In this document: one piece after another, positions 53,412 to 64,000 of the stretch | How positions within the stretch are numbered: position 1 is the first letter of the stretch | Layout: each line of letters starts with the position of its first letter | Source of the DNA: Coptis chinensis | Lineage: Eukaryota; Streptophyta; Magnoliopsida; Ranunculales; Ranunculaceae | DNA length: 64,000 bases | Reading direction: 5' to 3' | Assembly: GCA_015680905.1 (NCBI GenBank) | Contig: CM027385.1 | Span: 28,526,501-28,590,500 of the forward strand | The notes under the pieces: model-generated | The model's input: only the letters and a program-made list of their open reading frames with translations | Database searches by the model: none | What the model was told of the DNA's origin: nothing | Program-made: the position numbers and the translations under genes

Positions 53412-55245
53412 ATGAAATTAATATCTAGTATGCATGAACCTGCCTTATTAGTTTATCATAATCGCAATAATAATCACCTATCTTGAAATTCACAAATCAC
53501 CACATACACACCACCTACACCCACCCCAACTACAATTGTAGCAATCGGTGAAGAAATAGCAGAGAGACCCCTTTATGATTTTTATAAGGCTTTAAATGAT
53601 GGACCTGAGTTATGCATAATTCTTGCAGATACTACGGGAGATTTTAGAATCCCCCCCAATATATTTAATATGCTACATGTTTTCCATGGGTTAGACCATG
53701 AGAAGCCTTATCAACACTTACGTAGGATACAACAAGTTATTACTACATTCCATCATCCTAACATAACACCTGATCAAATAAAGCTAAGGGTGTTTCCTTT
53801 TGCCCTAGCTGACAAAGCAGCAGCTTGGCTAACAACACAAAAGCCAAACTCTGTCGACACATAGGAAAAACTAGTTGAATTATTTATGGAACAATTCTAC
53901 CCACCACAGAAGACTGATGAGATGCTATAAAATATTCACTTCTTTCGCCAAAAGCCTCAAGAATATTTTTCTGAGGCTTAGAATCGTTTCACTCATCTTC
54001 TAGTAGAATGTCCCCATCATAATCTTGGTATAGACACACTAGTTCATGCCTTCTTCAAAGGCCTATCCCAACACCATAAGGAGACTTTAGACATCATGAA
54101 TGGAGGGAATTTCTTAAGTAAATGAGCCACAGATGCTTATAACATTTTAGATACTCAATCCAAGAAAAGTAACAACTGGGGAGGTAACGATTACTCCTAC
54201 TCCACTTCGTCTTCTTCAACGGTTAAGGCAATCAATATGTTTAAGGTAAAACAAGATCCTGAAGTAAGAACTTTAATTGAATTCCTCACTCGTAAGGTCG
54301 ATGCCCTCCCTGTCAATAAACAAGAAGCAAAACCCACTCCTGTGATGAACATAAACTCTCCTCATTGCAATTTCTGTTTTAGTTTTGAGCATTCCGACTT
54401 CTATTGTCCTCTTATCTATGAACAACCACCACCACAACCAACCAATGTCTGTGCTTTTAATAACAACCTTAACACACAATGAAGACAAAACACTAATTAT
54501 AATCCACAACAACAAGCTACACCTCCAGGTTTTAATAATCAAAATGTTAGACCCACTACAAGCTTCCACCAATTTAACCAACATCTAGGACAATGACAAT
54601 TAGGTGACTAGAATAGAAGTTTAGTGCCTATGACCCAGAACTATCAACATCCAGACATTAATGCTCAGCAAGCCTTAGTTCCAGTCACTCCTCCTATGAC
54701 CACTCCACCAGTTAAACCACCTACAGAGGACGTAGTAGTGACCTTGTTGGAAAAACAAAATCAAATTATGCAACAAAACTCCAACTTAATGAAAGTGCAG
54801 CATGACCAAAACACGTACTAACATGCTACAACAAACGATCCAAATGATACAGTCTTTGTGCCAAAAGGTTATTGACATGTCTCCTAACCAAAATAATAAC
54901 CAACAAGGCATGTTTTTAGGTCAAGTTGTGCCTAATCCTAAGTTAACAAACACTGTATTCAAAGTAAACAATATTCAGTGTAATGGTAATATAAACCAAG
55001 GGGACCTACAGGCAGTCACTGCTTTTCGTTCGGGTAAAGTAGTTGATAACCAAGTGACTATGCCTAAAGATCACCCGCAAACTAAGAATGAAACCATACC
55101 AAATACTGTCATAGAAACTGAAGACCCTACAACTATAAAAGTATCAGTTAAACCACAACCAAAAGAGAAAACCTTACAAGACCCCATAATATAAATTGAT
55201 GATCCTACACCTATAGAAGTTCCAATATGGAAACCTAGTTGGAAA
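53412..55245 (+). pseudogene. Gag of element E
   Basis: Start ATG 53412 (MKLISS) lies where the others have MRLRSG. After a shift: LYDFYKALNDGPELCIILAD, GLDHEKPYQHLRRIQQVITT, FALADKAAAWLTTQKPNSVD, a TAG, FYPPQKTDEML, stops at Arg and Trp positions, CPHHNLGIDTLVHAFFKG, then from 54237 VKQDPEVRTLIEFLTRKVDA and the knuckle CNFCFSFEHSDFYC (CX2CX4HX4C). The tail is Gln/Pro-rich with several stops; 54802-55194 leads towards protease. About seven stops or shifts. It would form the particle. Confidence 0.8.
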
Positions 55246-55930
55246 ATGGAAAAAGATAAAAACAAGGTTAATACTTATATTGACCCATATGCTAAGAATA
55301 GAGAAAAACCACAGTTTCCCCAGAGACTAGTTGTGTCTAAAAAGGACGAGAATTTTGATGAGATTAGGGAAGTGTTTAAAAATCTTACTATAAACCTACC
55401 TTTTCTAGATGCTATAAAAAGTCTACTTGGACACGCTAAGTTTCTAAAAGAGTTGTGCACCACGAAGAGGAAAACCAACATACCCTATGAAACCTTTTTA
55501 ACTAAACAATATCTCTCTTTATCTGAACATAATAAAATTGTTAAGTACAAGGACCCTAGTCGTCCAACTATACAATGCACCTTAAGCAATAACTTTATAA
55601 CAACTACTACACTATTAGACCTAGGGGCTAGTGTTAACTTACTCCCTTTTTATTTATATAAACAATTAGGTCTCCATCAACTTAAACCAACCAAAATGAC
55701 TTTGCAGTTAGCCGATCGTTCTATTAAGTATTCCAAAAGCGTAGTTGAAAACATTCTAGTTAAAGTTCAGGATTTTTACTACCAGGTTAATTTCCTTAAG
55801 TTATTCTTGACACTGAAGTTGCTCATGATTCTATTCCCATCATCTTATGGCATCATTTCTTGGCAACCGCCAATGCCCAAATAAATTGTCGAGATAGATT
55901 AATGACTCTTTCCTTTGGAAATATGTCCAT
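55246..55930 (+). pseudogene. Protease region of element E
   Basis: AKNREKPQFPQRLVVSKKDE, REVFKNLTINLPFLDAIKSL, LCTTKRKTNIPYETFLTKQY, then the active-site region TTTLLDLGASVNLLPFYLYK and LQLADRSIKYSKSVVENILV. A shift at about 55795 moves FLATANAQINCRDRLMTLSF into the next frame (55860 on). Same domain order as in A, B and C, about the same distance from gag. Confidence 0.8.
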
Positions 55931-56736
55931 GGAGGTTAATATGTTTAGACTCAAGCAAGGACAACTAGGTTTGTCTGTAGAAGGAGAAGTGAAATCCATT
56001 GAGAGTTTTGTATATCACATTAGTACTTCTGACACTTTCTTTCCCATACTAGTAGATACCCATCTTAGGGAAAAAGACAAATATCATAATTTCGACTCCC
56101 TGAACATAGATGAAATCGAGGAGGATTTTCATCGACTATTTTGCAATCCTTCTTTGCCACCTCATGAATCCCCTCCTATTAACATCCATTCATCCCTTAA
56201 CGCCATGACGGAAGAAGAATTTTTCACCCTCTATCCCAGTGATTCTTCTGACATACCTATTGAGGAATATCTTGCATATCTCAAGGCCTCTGATGATATA
56301 GAACAAAGAACACTAGCTCAGAACCAGTCACCTTCCATCACCAATGTTCCCCGCCCTCCACCTTTTCAAAGGAACCTTGAGTTTGCACTTGACCTTCTTG
56401 CTTCTCTTGTGTTTCATTACTTTCTAAACCCATATGGTGAAGAAGTAATACCCAAGGACAAGCCACCTAACACTTTCTCAAATTTTCCATCCCATTCCTT
56501 CTAAAACTTATCCATATCCCACATATCTTCCACAACCATTCTTTTTCTCACGATCATTTACTTGGAGACCCTTTCGTTGGAGGAAAAATAAGAAATTGCA
56601 TGCTAGGTTACATTCTAGGTCCATTAGACTTCACTCCCATTCTGCTAAGCAACATCGTAGAAAATCTTGGTGTTTAATTCTGTTTGGGGGTGCTTTATGT
56701 GTTAATTATTTATGGAAAGATCTACAACTTTTTTGA
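55931..56736 (+). pseudogene. Unusual C-terminal extension after protease in element E, in place of RT
   Basis: After the protease the frame runs on with an acidic part (LNIDEIEEDFHRLFCNPSLP, TEEEFFTLYPSDSSDIPIEE, AYLKASDDIEQRTLAQNQS), a Pro-rich part (ITNVPRPPPFQRNLEF), a hydrophobic stretch (LLASLVFHYFLNPYG) and, after one shift near 56480, a Lys/Arg/His-rich tail (RPFRWRKNKKLHARLHSRSI, AKQHRRKSW) ending in a short hydrophobic segment (CLILFGGALCVNYLW) and a TGA at 56734. I recognise no RT, RNase H or integrase motif. The length and composition suggest a real protein end of a non-autonomous lineage. Function unknown. Confidence 0.55.
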
Positions 56737-57818
56737 TTGTTGATATATGGTAAACTGCATGTTAATACATGTTTTAGATAAAGCCTCGACTATCTGACTA
56801 TAAGCGACTTATTTTATTTCATCGTAATTTTGTTTTTCCAAAAATCAAACCTATTAAAATTAAATAATTAAAAACATAAACATATATTAGTAAGTCTAGG
56901 GAATCTGACTTTAAAAGACCCAAGTTTTTGTAAAATACCACCTTAATAGAGTATCGATCACAAAAAATTTCAAACTTAAAAAGAGTTTTCAAATTTTGTT
57001 TGGGGGTGGCGTATTTTGGTCTTTCATTTCAAAACTTTTTGCCACCCTTTGCCTTTCATGTTTACTCCAGTCGAGTCTATTAAATTATGCTATTGAATTA
57101 TAGCTTAGTTAGTTACATAATTTAAATGTGTTATTGAATTATTTCATGAACCCCCTTCTCCCAAATTGTTTGGGGGTGATATATATAATTTTAGCATATT
57201 GTACGTTCACGTATTAAAATTGCATGTATAAATATCGAAATATTGATGCATAATGTAATTAGTTACCTTAATTTTGTGAAATTTCACTATTTTGTTGAAT
57301 TTCAGAAGCTAATCCTATAGGAGCCACGATATGCACATGTTTGATTTGTGAACGTATGATATTATTATATTTCTGTTAGAGTCCACTTATGTCCCAAGCG
57401 CTATTTATTAATTCATGTTATCCCCATAATGGGAGGAACTCATATAAGAGTTGCGTATGTTTTTATTTCTTTTATATTAGTACAGATTAACCTTCTTTTT
57501 CAGGTGCTCCAATTTACAAACATGTTTCTATGGTACTCTCTATTCTTTATTTTCATTCCATACTTTGGTGAAAAAGCATGATTCTGTTTGGGGGGTGGTA
57601 TAGAAATATGTTGTAAATGTTTAAGCACATATTAAGTTGTATATTATGCACTTTTCTTTATAAAAATGTTAAAATCATAAATATAGTTTATACTATATGC
57701 ACTTAGTGATAATGGTATTGTTCCCTTCTCCATGATGATATTAGTCTAGAAATCTCACGTAGTACTTGAATTAGGATTTAATTTTTGAAACTTAGATTAA
57801 TATGAAGGTAATAGTCAT
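56737..57818 (+). other. 3' noncoding region of element E
   Basis: Contains blocks also seen in B: GAATCTGACTTTAAAAGACC, GGAACTCATATAAGAGTTGC, CTAGAAATCTCACGTAG. Three polypurine-like motifs TTTGGGGG(T/G)G are at about 56998, 57168 and 57588, and one more at 56682 inside the preceding ORF end. Confidence 0.6.
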
Positions 57819-58500
57819 TGTAAGGGGGGTTTCCCGTTATAGGATAGATGACATGTATATGGGAAATAACCTAAGACTATAAAAATCCAGAATGAGACGA
57901 GGACCATCAGATCAGTTCTGTGAACAAGTGATCTTGTGCATAGCACGACTGTTTAGTAGACATGTGCTAGGCACATGGCTGACTGCCTCTAAGTATAACA
58001 GTTCTCCAAGTTGTTAGGAACTGATATAGGCAATTCCTGAACAGAAGGAAATTGAAGATGGCGATCTCTAATGATAAGGAAGGAATCATGATGACATATC
58101 TTAGGAGTTACCTTTTAGATATAATCTTCCCATACACGATGGGATATTATGATCAACAAGGAACCTTACCTCTCATAAGATATGGTCTAGATTTAGACTT
58201 TCATAAGGAGAGAAATCCCAATAGGAAGGCAGAGTCCAAAGATGGAAGAGAACTCACAAGCGGTGAAGACAGCCCTAACCCTAGGACTCTCATAGCTCTT
58301 CTTATATAAACCATAGGGATTCTCTTAGGAACTATGGAAAATAGGGTTTGATTCTCCTAAATAAATAAGGAGATACGTAGGCAGACACAAGGCAGTTCAA
58401 CCCTGAACTCACAATCATCTCATCCCTTCTCTACTCAGTCAAAGCTTCTAGATCACAAAGCACAGAGGAAGATCAGGGGATACTCAAAAACTCCCCTACA
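57819..58500 (+). repeat. LTR of element H
   Basis: 682 bp from TGTAAGGGGGG to CTCCCCTACA (matching inverted ends), not related to the Athila LTRs. A TATA box TTATATAAAC is at 58302-58311. It interrupts element E's tail; left flank GTCAT. A primer-site-like sequence follows at 58506. An 85-codon open frame at 58052-58309 is inside and probably chance. Confidence 0.65.
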
Positions 58501-58505
58501 TCTTG

Positions 58506-58523
58506 TGGCATCGTCTGTGGGGA
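58506..58523 (+). promoter_or_regulatory. Primer binding site of element H
   Basis: TGGCATCGTCTGTGGGGA five bases after the LTR, like the TGGCGCCGTCTGTGGG primer sites of many plant gypsy elements. Confidence 0.6.
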
Positions 58524-58583
58524 CAAAAGAAGGTAAACATTTATTCCAAACGATTGATTTAGTTTAACAACTCTTACCATTGT

Positions 58584-58676
58584 TGTATGGGAAATTTTGA
58601 GTATCCCCTGATCTTCCTCTATGCCTTGTGATCTAGAATCCTTTGCTGAAAAGAGAAGGGATGAGATGATGGTGAG
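58584..58676 (-). repeat. Inverted copy of the element H LTR end
   Basis: The reverse complement of 58584-58676 matches 58408-58500 along its length (for example AGAGGAAGATCAGGGGATAC is identical in both) and ends in CCCATACA, an LTR end. Only 83 bases separate the two inverted LTR ends. The copy is cut at 58677 by element F. Confidence 0.8.
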
Positions 58677-59578
58677 TGATAAATGATAAAATTGAATAGT
58701 TTACCTACGAAATGAACGATGAACTCAAAACGTAAGTAAACTAAAACTATTTACGTGTCTATATTTATCAGAGTTTCTACTCTCAATTCTATCGAAATAG
58801 AGTGGAGTAACAAATTCGTTCCACTCCTAGTTCTCTAGCATGGAATGTTTTCTAATCGAATTAATCGGTCTTAAGTCTAATGAGAGGTTTACGAAGGGTG
58901 TTATACTACGATACCTATATGAAATTGATTATGTTGAATTTAACTACGAATGCTATGGAAATATGATTGTTTTTGAATCTAGATAAAGGATTAGAGGGGA
59001 ATTGAATCCACCTCGAATCCAACTTAATAACCTAGCATAGATTCTTGTATCTCGATTCTTACGTTCTTATGGCAAGAAATTCGAGTTCTAATCCCTAGTG
59101 TTCATGACATTTCTACCGAATACTAACTAGCATGTGAGGTCATCCACCCATTCTCATGGCGAATCACGACCTTCTAGAGTGGAATAGATTCTACAATGCT
59201 TCTACACTATACCACTAAGTTTTCATCAAGGCTTCATCAACCCCTCTAATGGAGGTTTTAGCCTTGAGTCATCAAACCATCATTTCCCATTGAATTATAA
59301 TTACTCATCATATTAAAATTCTAACTTAACTAAATTAACTAACAATGTTTCAATCTACTTAAACTACGAAATGATAATCAACAAGAATTAAAACTAGATC
59401 TATAAATTGAGATGACAAAAATCGAAATTGACAAAATAACTATTTTATTTATCTAATCAATCAATAACAATGATTCAAAGACTTAATCTAAAACAAGAAT
59501 TGAAAATGGAACTAAAACTTAATTAATCTACTCAAAACTAGATCTAGAATTATCTATATGGTTTTAGGTCTAACTAGC
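58677..59578 (-). repeat. LTR fragment of element F (Athila family)
   Basis: Starts TGATAAATGATAAAATTGAA, the inner/3' end of the family LTR on the minus strand, and follows the LTR (CGTTCCACTCCTAGTTCT, CCCCTCTAATGGAGG) until 59578, where element G interrupts it. Left flank GTGAG. The rest of F would lie beyond the right edge of the window. Confidence 0.75.
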
Positions 59579-60955
59579 TGATAAGAGTGAAATGAATAGT
59601 CTACCTACGAAATGAACGATGAATTCACAACGTAAGTAAACTAAACTATCTTTTGTTAGAGCGTTTATCAAAGTTTTCTTCTTCTACTCTCAATCCTATG
59701 AGATATAGTGGAGTAGAGTGATTCGTTCCACTCTTAGTCCTTCCGTATGCTTGTTTTCTAGTCTCAATACTCTACTTAAAGTCAATGAGAGCTTTACGAA
59801 GGGGCAACTAAACTATGGTGCAACTACCCACAAGATGCAACTAGTCGATTATCAGACAACGATGGGAATGCTACGTTGATTCGATGTTAAGGAGTTAGAG
59901 GGGGATTGATTCCACCTTAACTCAACTTAATCCACTAGCGACGAAGTCGTAAATCGAATTGAACTCGCACGCAGAACAATCGGTTCTTCCTAATCCCTAA
60001 TTACACATGGCATTTCTACCAATTAATAACTAGCATGTGAACAATTAAACCCATTCTCATGGTGAACTAATTATTTCTGGCGTGGAATAGAAATTACGAC
60101 TCGAATTTCTCGACGATAAACGGAATCAAGCTTTCATCAAGGCTTCTCAACCCCTCTAATGGAGGTTTAGCCTTGAATCATTCATAATCATTTCCATTTA
60201 AATTAAAACTACACATAATAATAAGCATTAAAATTTACTAATTTAAAAATAATGAAATCTAAATTAATGACTAAAATGAACTAAGAACAAGAATTGAAAT
60301 TAGATCTAGAAATGGAAATGACAAAATTGAAATTGATAAAAAATACTACTTTATTGATCTAATCAAATGAAGAACAAGATCCAAAGGTTTAATCTAATAA
60401 AGGATTTGAAACTAATTAAATAAAATAATTAAATCTAGATCTAGAAGCTATTTTAATGGCTACTTTCTATTCTAAGCTATCTACCTAACCTAACTGCCAT
60501 TAACAATGAGTTAAGCTTTTGTTCTTATACATTCAGCTCCAAAAATCGTGCATGGGATTGGAGCCATGTTTTGGGCCAGAGAATCAGGCCCAAAACCCAA
60601 TTCTTTCAGTCCAAAAAGGCCTCTTCAGCTGCAGTTGGCTTCCACAGACTTTTCGTCCACTTCTGCTCCTCTGATTGGGTCAAGGCTTGGACCATTGCAA
60701 ATCTCTTTCCGAGCCGGTCGTTTTGACATAAGGTAGGCCTCAATCCAGGTCTGAGTCCAAAGATATGGCATTCGAAGTTCTCACGACTTTTGCTCCTTTA
60801 TCTCGCTAAAGTGGCACATTTTTCGCACATAATGGACTTTGAAGCCTGAAATGCATAAAAACACGTAATCAGTATTAACTCTTACTTATTATTCACATAA
60901 TTGGTCTAACAAGATGATTATTAGGGGTTAAAACTACAGTTTTGGGCTCTTATCA
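59579..60955 (-). repeat. 3' LTR of element G
   Basis: 1377 bp. On the minus strand TGATAAGAGCCCAAAACTG to CACTCTTATCA. Followed by the polypurine tract TTTGGGGTGGTT (60956-60967). Confidence 0.88.
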
Positions 60956-60967
60956 AACCACCCCAAA
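60956..60967 (-). promoter_or_regulatory. Polypurine tract of element G
   Basis: The minus strand reads TTTGGGGTGGTT against the LTR start. Confidence 0.7.
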
Positions 60968-61921
60968 CAAACATTTTGCTTGTCCTCAAGCAAAGATGAG
61001 AAATTAGAATAAGTGACCAAAAATGGAGTTCTACCTAATCTCGTTTCATTGAGTGCGATTGCATTGACCATATGCAACAAGGCCTTAAACCACTAGGAAT
61101 TCCCTAGTGAACGAGTTATAGCCTCGTGGAGAGTTTTCAGTGAAGGTACTCACAAACTTCATCTATACTACAACGACTAAGAAAATAAAACTATTGTTTC
61201 CTTATTCATGCTCCAAATTATCTATCGTCTCACTAGCTATGAACAAGAATAACCAAGTAAAAACCTAAGCTAATATATGCATAATAATCTATCATCTACA
61301 ATAAACATATACACAATGAGTAGTACTATAAAATGTTTAGCGAGGGTTTGTTTCGAGAAACTTCGGAATAAGCGTCCTTAAGTAGGTTCTCACAATAATA
61401 GTCAAGAAACAACACTTTGATTTTTCCACTCAAGTTTCGCTACTCCGATTAATACAGTGGGCACACTTTACCTTACAATCTCAATGACACACGTGAAGTT
61501 CGGAGTCGCAAACACACATCGCCACTTACTATCACACTAACCTATTCCTAATTGAGCTAGAGGTCTTTATTAGGTGTTACGGGGATTAGGAGATGGTTTA
61601 AGAAGGAAGGAAATTGATATTCTAAAGGACAAGTCTGAGATAATAGAGTCTTCATATTATGTAACTAGAGAAAACCTTGTTATTTACTTTTGCTTCTACA
61701 CTTTGTTTCCATCCTTAGCCATATTTTTCTTTTTCTTTCCTTTGGCTTTTGACTCCCTTTTATTCTATTTTTGGAGTTTTTATTTTATTTTTTTTTTTTC
61801 TTTTCCTTGGATGGAAACTTATTTTCTTTATTTTTCTCGAAGCACTAACTAATTTTTGTTTACACAGGTTTTTCTTCTTCTTTCTTCATTCATTCTATTC
61901 CGGACTTATTCTAAAAGGTTG

Positions 61922-61982
<61 letters not shown>

Positions 61983-62813
61983 ATTTTGTTTTTGTTTTTG
62001 TAAGGGTAAAGGAATTGTGGTTTATGGAAGGGCTAATGAAAGGCTCGATTGGGGCTTGACTAGCGGAAAATAATTCATAGGTTTGAATTTACGGCTATAT
62101 CGATCCAAAAAGGGCCTAAATTCTCGCTTAGGATATGGTTTAGTGATCAAGCAAGTGGACGTGTGATTTCTCTATCCGGATTTTACTTCTCCCTTGTGTC
62201 ATTTCTCAATTGTTTCACTCATATAAGGCTTTAGGCTATATTCTCACAGGATTTGTAGAATAAGTACTCTAGCCTAGATTTCAGAAACTTACTGCCAAAC
62301 AATCATAGATACTCATGTAATATATTTATAGATAGATGCAAAGATTATTACCTACATATTAACCTAAGTTTCTAACAATTATTCTGATGCAAAAGCTATG
62401 TGAGACTTCTAGATTGTTAAGAGCATAGAGAAAGAAACAATACCAATATTCCTAAGTGTATAGCATAACTTATTTATTTATATTTTTAAATTTTTGAAAT
62501 TTTAACTAGAAAACAAATGCATATTATACATATTTATATCCTAGCAGATGTCTTAATTACACGTGTTTCTATGCCCCCCAAACAAGAAGCATGCTTTGTC
62601 CTCAAAGCATTTAAATAAAATGGGTAGGAAAAATACCATTGAAGCGCGTGAAATTCAGGAACATCTGTAAAAGAAGGTTAGAACGTACTAATATAGGAAA
62701 TAAAACTGACTCAACTCTATACGAGTTCTACCCATTATGGGGTTAAAAGAATGAAATTGCTTGGGACATAAGCAGACACTAACAGAAAATAAAACTTACC
62801 TCCACTCCCGCTG
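60968..62813 (-). other. Conserved noncoding tail of element G
   Basis: Aligns with 37882-39644 (C) and 49019-50828 (B). A (TA)n run of about 25 units lies at 61929-61979. An internal polypurine-like motif (minus strand TTGTTTGGGGGGC) is at 62572-62584. Confidence 0.65.
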
Positions 62814-63739
62814 TTATTCGTCATCTTCGTCATCCTCCACTTCTATAAAGAAGTGAGGCTCCTTCGCGTCCTGCCATGCTATGATAATTTGCCAGGCCTC
62901 ACGCCATTTATCATCTATGGTTGCTAACCTATTAAGTGCCACTTGGTCTGATGGGGTGTAGGGTGCAACCTGGTGAGGTTGTATCCGCCACCCTTGCCAA
63001 GTCATTGCACGGAAAGATCGAATAATACTATTGGTGGGTCGCACCGTGTCTACCGTAATCCAATCCGTGAAACGTGTACAAAAAACAGGAAAGAAACATA
63101 GCATAATACGTGAAATTAGAACAGGCATAAGAAGGTACTTATGCCTCATGGTATGGGCTCGTGCTAAACTAGACATCAAGGTTACGGGAAGGTCATAGAA
63201 CCGGCCCCGTGGCTAAAGCAAGGAAAACGCTGCAAGTGGCGCCATTCACGTAAGAAAACGCCATTCCCCTAAAATGTTTAGCATAATCCAAAACATAACA
63301 GTTCCTATGTTCATGGACGGGCTACCAAGGGCAACGCGTTATAGTCCCCTTGGTCCTCAATAATACGGAAAATGCCCGCCCCATAAGCCTCGTGCAAAAA
63401 CTCATAAGTGTAGACATGCATATTATCGAACCTAATAGCACCATGGGTCTTGTATCTCACCGGCATAGCAAGTCCAAGAACAAATGCTAGCAAGAACACG
63501 GTAATTTCCATTGGTTCTTCGTCAATGTTGATGGAGAACACTTGTTCTCCATCCGGTCTCTCAAAGAAAATACAGTTATTATAAAAATAAGATGCAAGTC
63601 CGGAGAATAAAGTTCAGCCGGTCTTACCATAAGAGGTTCCCAACCAACGATGTGATCACCTCACAAAACCAAGCACCGTAAGTAGTGCTTTGGAACAAAT
63701 CTTAGAAAGACTATTCGGTATCAATGTTGGAGATGTCAT
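62814..63739 (-). pseudogene. acc2: second accessory ORF of element G
   Basis: ATG at 63739 (MTSPTLIPN), then a frameshifted first third. 63541-63311 reads MFSINIDEEPMEITVFLLAF, VRYKTHGAIRFDNMHVYTYE, GAGIFRIIEDQGDYNALPL. After a shift, 63179-62814 reads MMSSLARAHTMRHKYLLMPV, RFTDWITVDTVRPTNSIIRS, WQGWRIQPHQVAPYTPSDQV and an acidic end (EVEDDEDDE). The C-terminal third is the best kept of the three copies: stops present in B and C (WQG, AWQD) are open here. Third independent copy of this unknown family in the window. Confidence 0.7.
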
Positions 63740-63789
63740 CTCAAAATTACGCTTTGGAATAGCTGCGAAAAGATCCGGATACTACGCGA

Positions 63790-64000
63790 AAAACTGGAAA
63801 ATTTTCTGGTCCACGGAAGTCGGTATGCCGAAGCGCTCAACTAACTAGGGCGCTGAAGTCGCTCTTTGTATTTTGGAATTCGGTAACTAGTATGGTCGCT
63901 TGACTTGACTTGCTGGCGCTTTTAGTATTTTGGAATTCCAGTGTTTTAGCCGAAGTCGCGCTTCTATGGAAGCGGGCGTCGAAAGTAAAATTTTTTCTCG
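63790..64000 (-). repeat. Degenerate GC-rich array before acc2 in element G
   Basis: In plus-strand sense GCCGAAGCGCTC, GGGCGCTGAAGTCGCTC and GCCGAAGTCGCGCTT occupy the positions of GGGCGCGGGTCGCGCTC blocks in C; spacers such as TTTTGGAATTCCAGTGTTT are kept. Here the GGG core reads GAAG in each, so the hairpin is weaker. Confidence 0.5.

Larger units (their letters stand above)
23949..57818 (+). mobile_element. Element E: outermost Athila-like retrotransposon, split by element B
   Basis: Its 5' LTR is in two pieces, 23949-24998 and 52325-52583, joined across a perfect ATTAC duplication caused by element B. After the second piece come a primer site (52586), GC-rich leader, gag (53412), protease (55246) and an unusual basic C-terminal tail, then noncoding sequence like the 3' region of B until 57818, where element H begins. 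It has no RT, RNase H or integrase. The 3' LTR is not in the window. E is a more distant relative of B and C than these are of each other. Confidence 0.75.
59579..64000 (-). mobile_element. Element G: Athila element, 3' part, inserted in the LTR of F
   Basis: From left: 3' LTR, polypurine tract, 1.8-kb noncoding tail, acc2 and the start of the GC-rich region, then the window ends. Left flank CTAGC. Closely related to C (same LTR subtype, same tail). It carries the uninterrupted version of the site where the LINE entered C (about 61018). Confidence 0.85.

Noticed and set aside
58052-58309. 85-residue open frame
   Set aside because: Inside the LTR of element H, ending at its TATA box; no homology recognised.
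1-64000. CRISPR arrays, bacterial operons or phage modules
   Set aside because: No evenly spaced repeat-spacer arrays and no bacterial gene context; all evidence is plant nuclear. The GC arrays have related spacers and tandem periods.
1-64000. Endogenous pararetrovirus
   Set aside because: All RT-bearing segments have LTRs, integrase or gypsy gag; no movement protein or caulimovirid coat motif seen.

Overview
This is a stretch of a plant nuclear genome, almost certainly an angiosperm and probably a eudicot. It is AT-rich and consists almost wholly of transposable elements. I found no intact host gene, tRNA, rRNA or CRISPR array. The evidence is Athila-type Ty3/gypsy retrotransposons with tRNA-Asp-like primer sites, a FAR1/MULE transposon with an OTU domain, CACTA ends of the CACTACAAGAAA type, a copia-type solo LTR and a plant LINE tail. 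The species cannot be read from the sequence. I use element letters below: A, T, E, B, C, H, F and G.

Layout. 1-6754: element A (minus strand), the 5' part of an Athila element with LTR, primer site, internally deleted gag, protease, RT, damaged RNase H and integrase; it runs off the left edge. 6755-8373: intergenic, with a retroposon tail and a (TA)n run. 8374-11669: a decayed intron-containing MULE gene (FAR1-like DNA-binding region, transposase, AT-hook linker, OTU protease; minus strand). 11800-13059: solo LTR. 14834-19657: a compound of two related non-autonomous CACTA elements, one carrying what looks like an intron-containing fragment of an EAF1-like host gene. 20118-23811: element T (minus strand), a Tat-like gypsy element lacking RT and RNase H but retaining integrase.

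23949 to the right edge is a deep nest. Element E (plus strand) has its 5' LTR split by element B (plus strand, 24999-52324, target duplication ATTAC). B is split by element C (minus strand, 35472-47854, target duplication CCCGC/CCCGT). C is split by a 5'-truncated LINE (36896-37870, 11-bp target duplication). E resumes at 52325 with gag, protease and an unusual basic C-terminal tail instead of RT. It is then interrupted by a small LTR element H with an inverted partial LTR (57819-58676), an LTR fragment F (58677-59578) and element G (minus strand, 59579 to the right edge).

How the genes work together. In the Athila family here, gag-pol would be transcribed from the LTR. Downstream of pol, B and C (and G in part) carry two extra ORFs, acc1 and acc2, which look like distant paralogues of each other. 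Before acc2 there is a conserved TATA box, a pyrimidine-rich leader, an array of tiny GC-rich hairpins like the one in the gag leader, and a stem-loop about 50 nt before the AUG. After the ORFs come internal copies of the polypurine motif. This suggests a second transcription unit inside the retrotransposon, which I consider the most interesting feature of the window. All copies are mutated; many stops and substitutions are of the C-to-T / G-to-A type expected from decay of methylated DNA.
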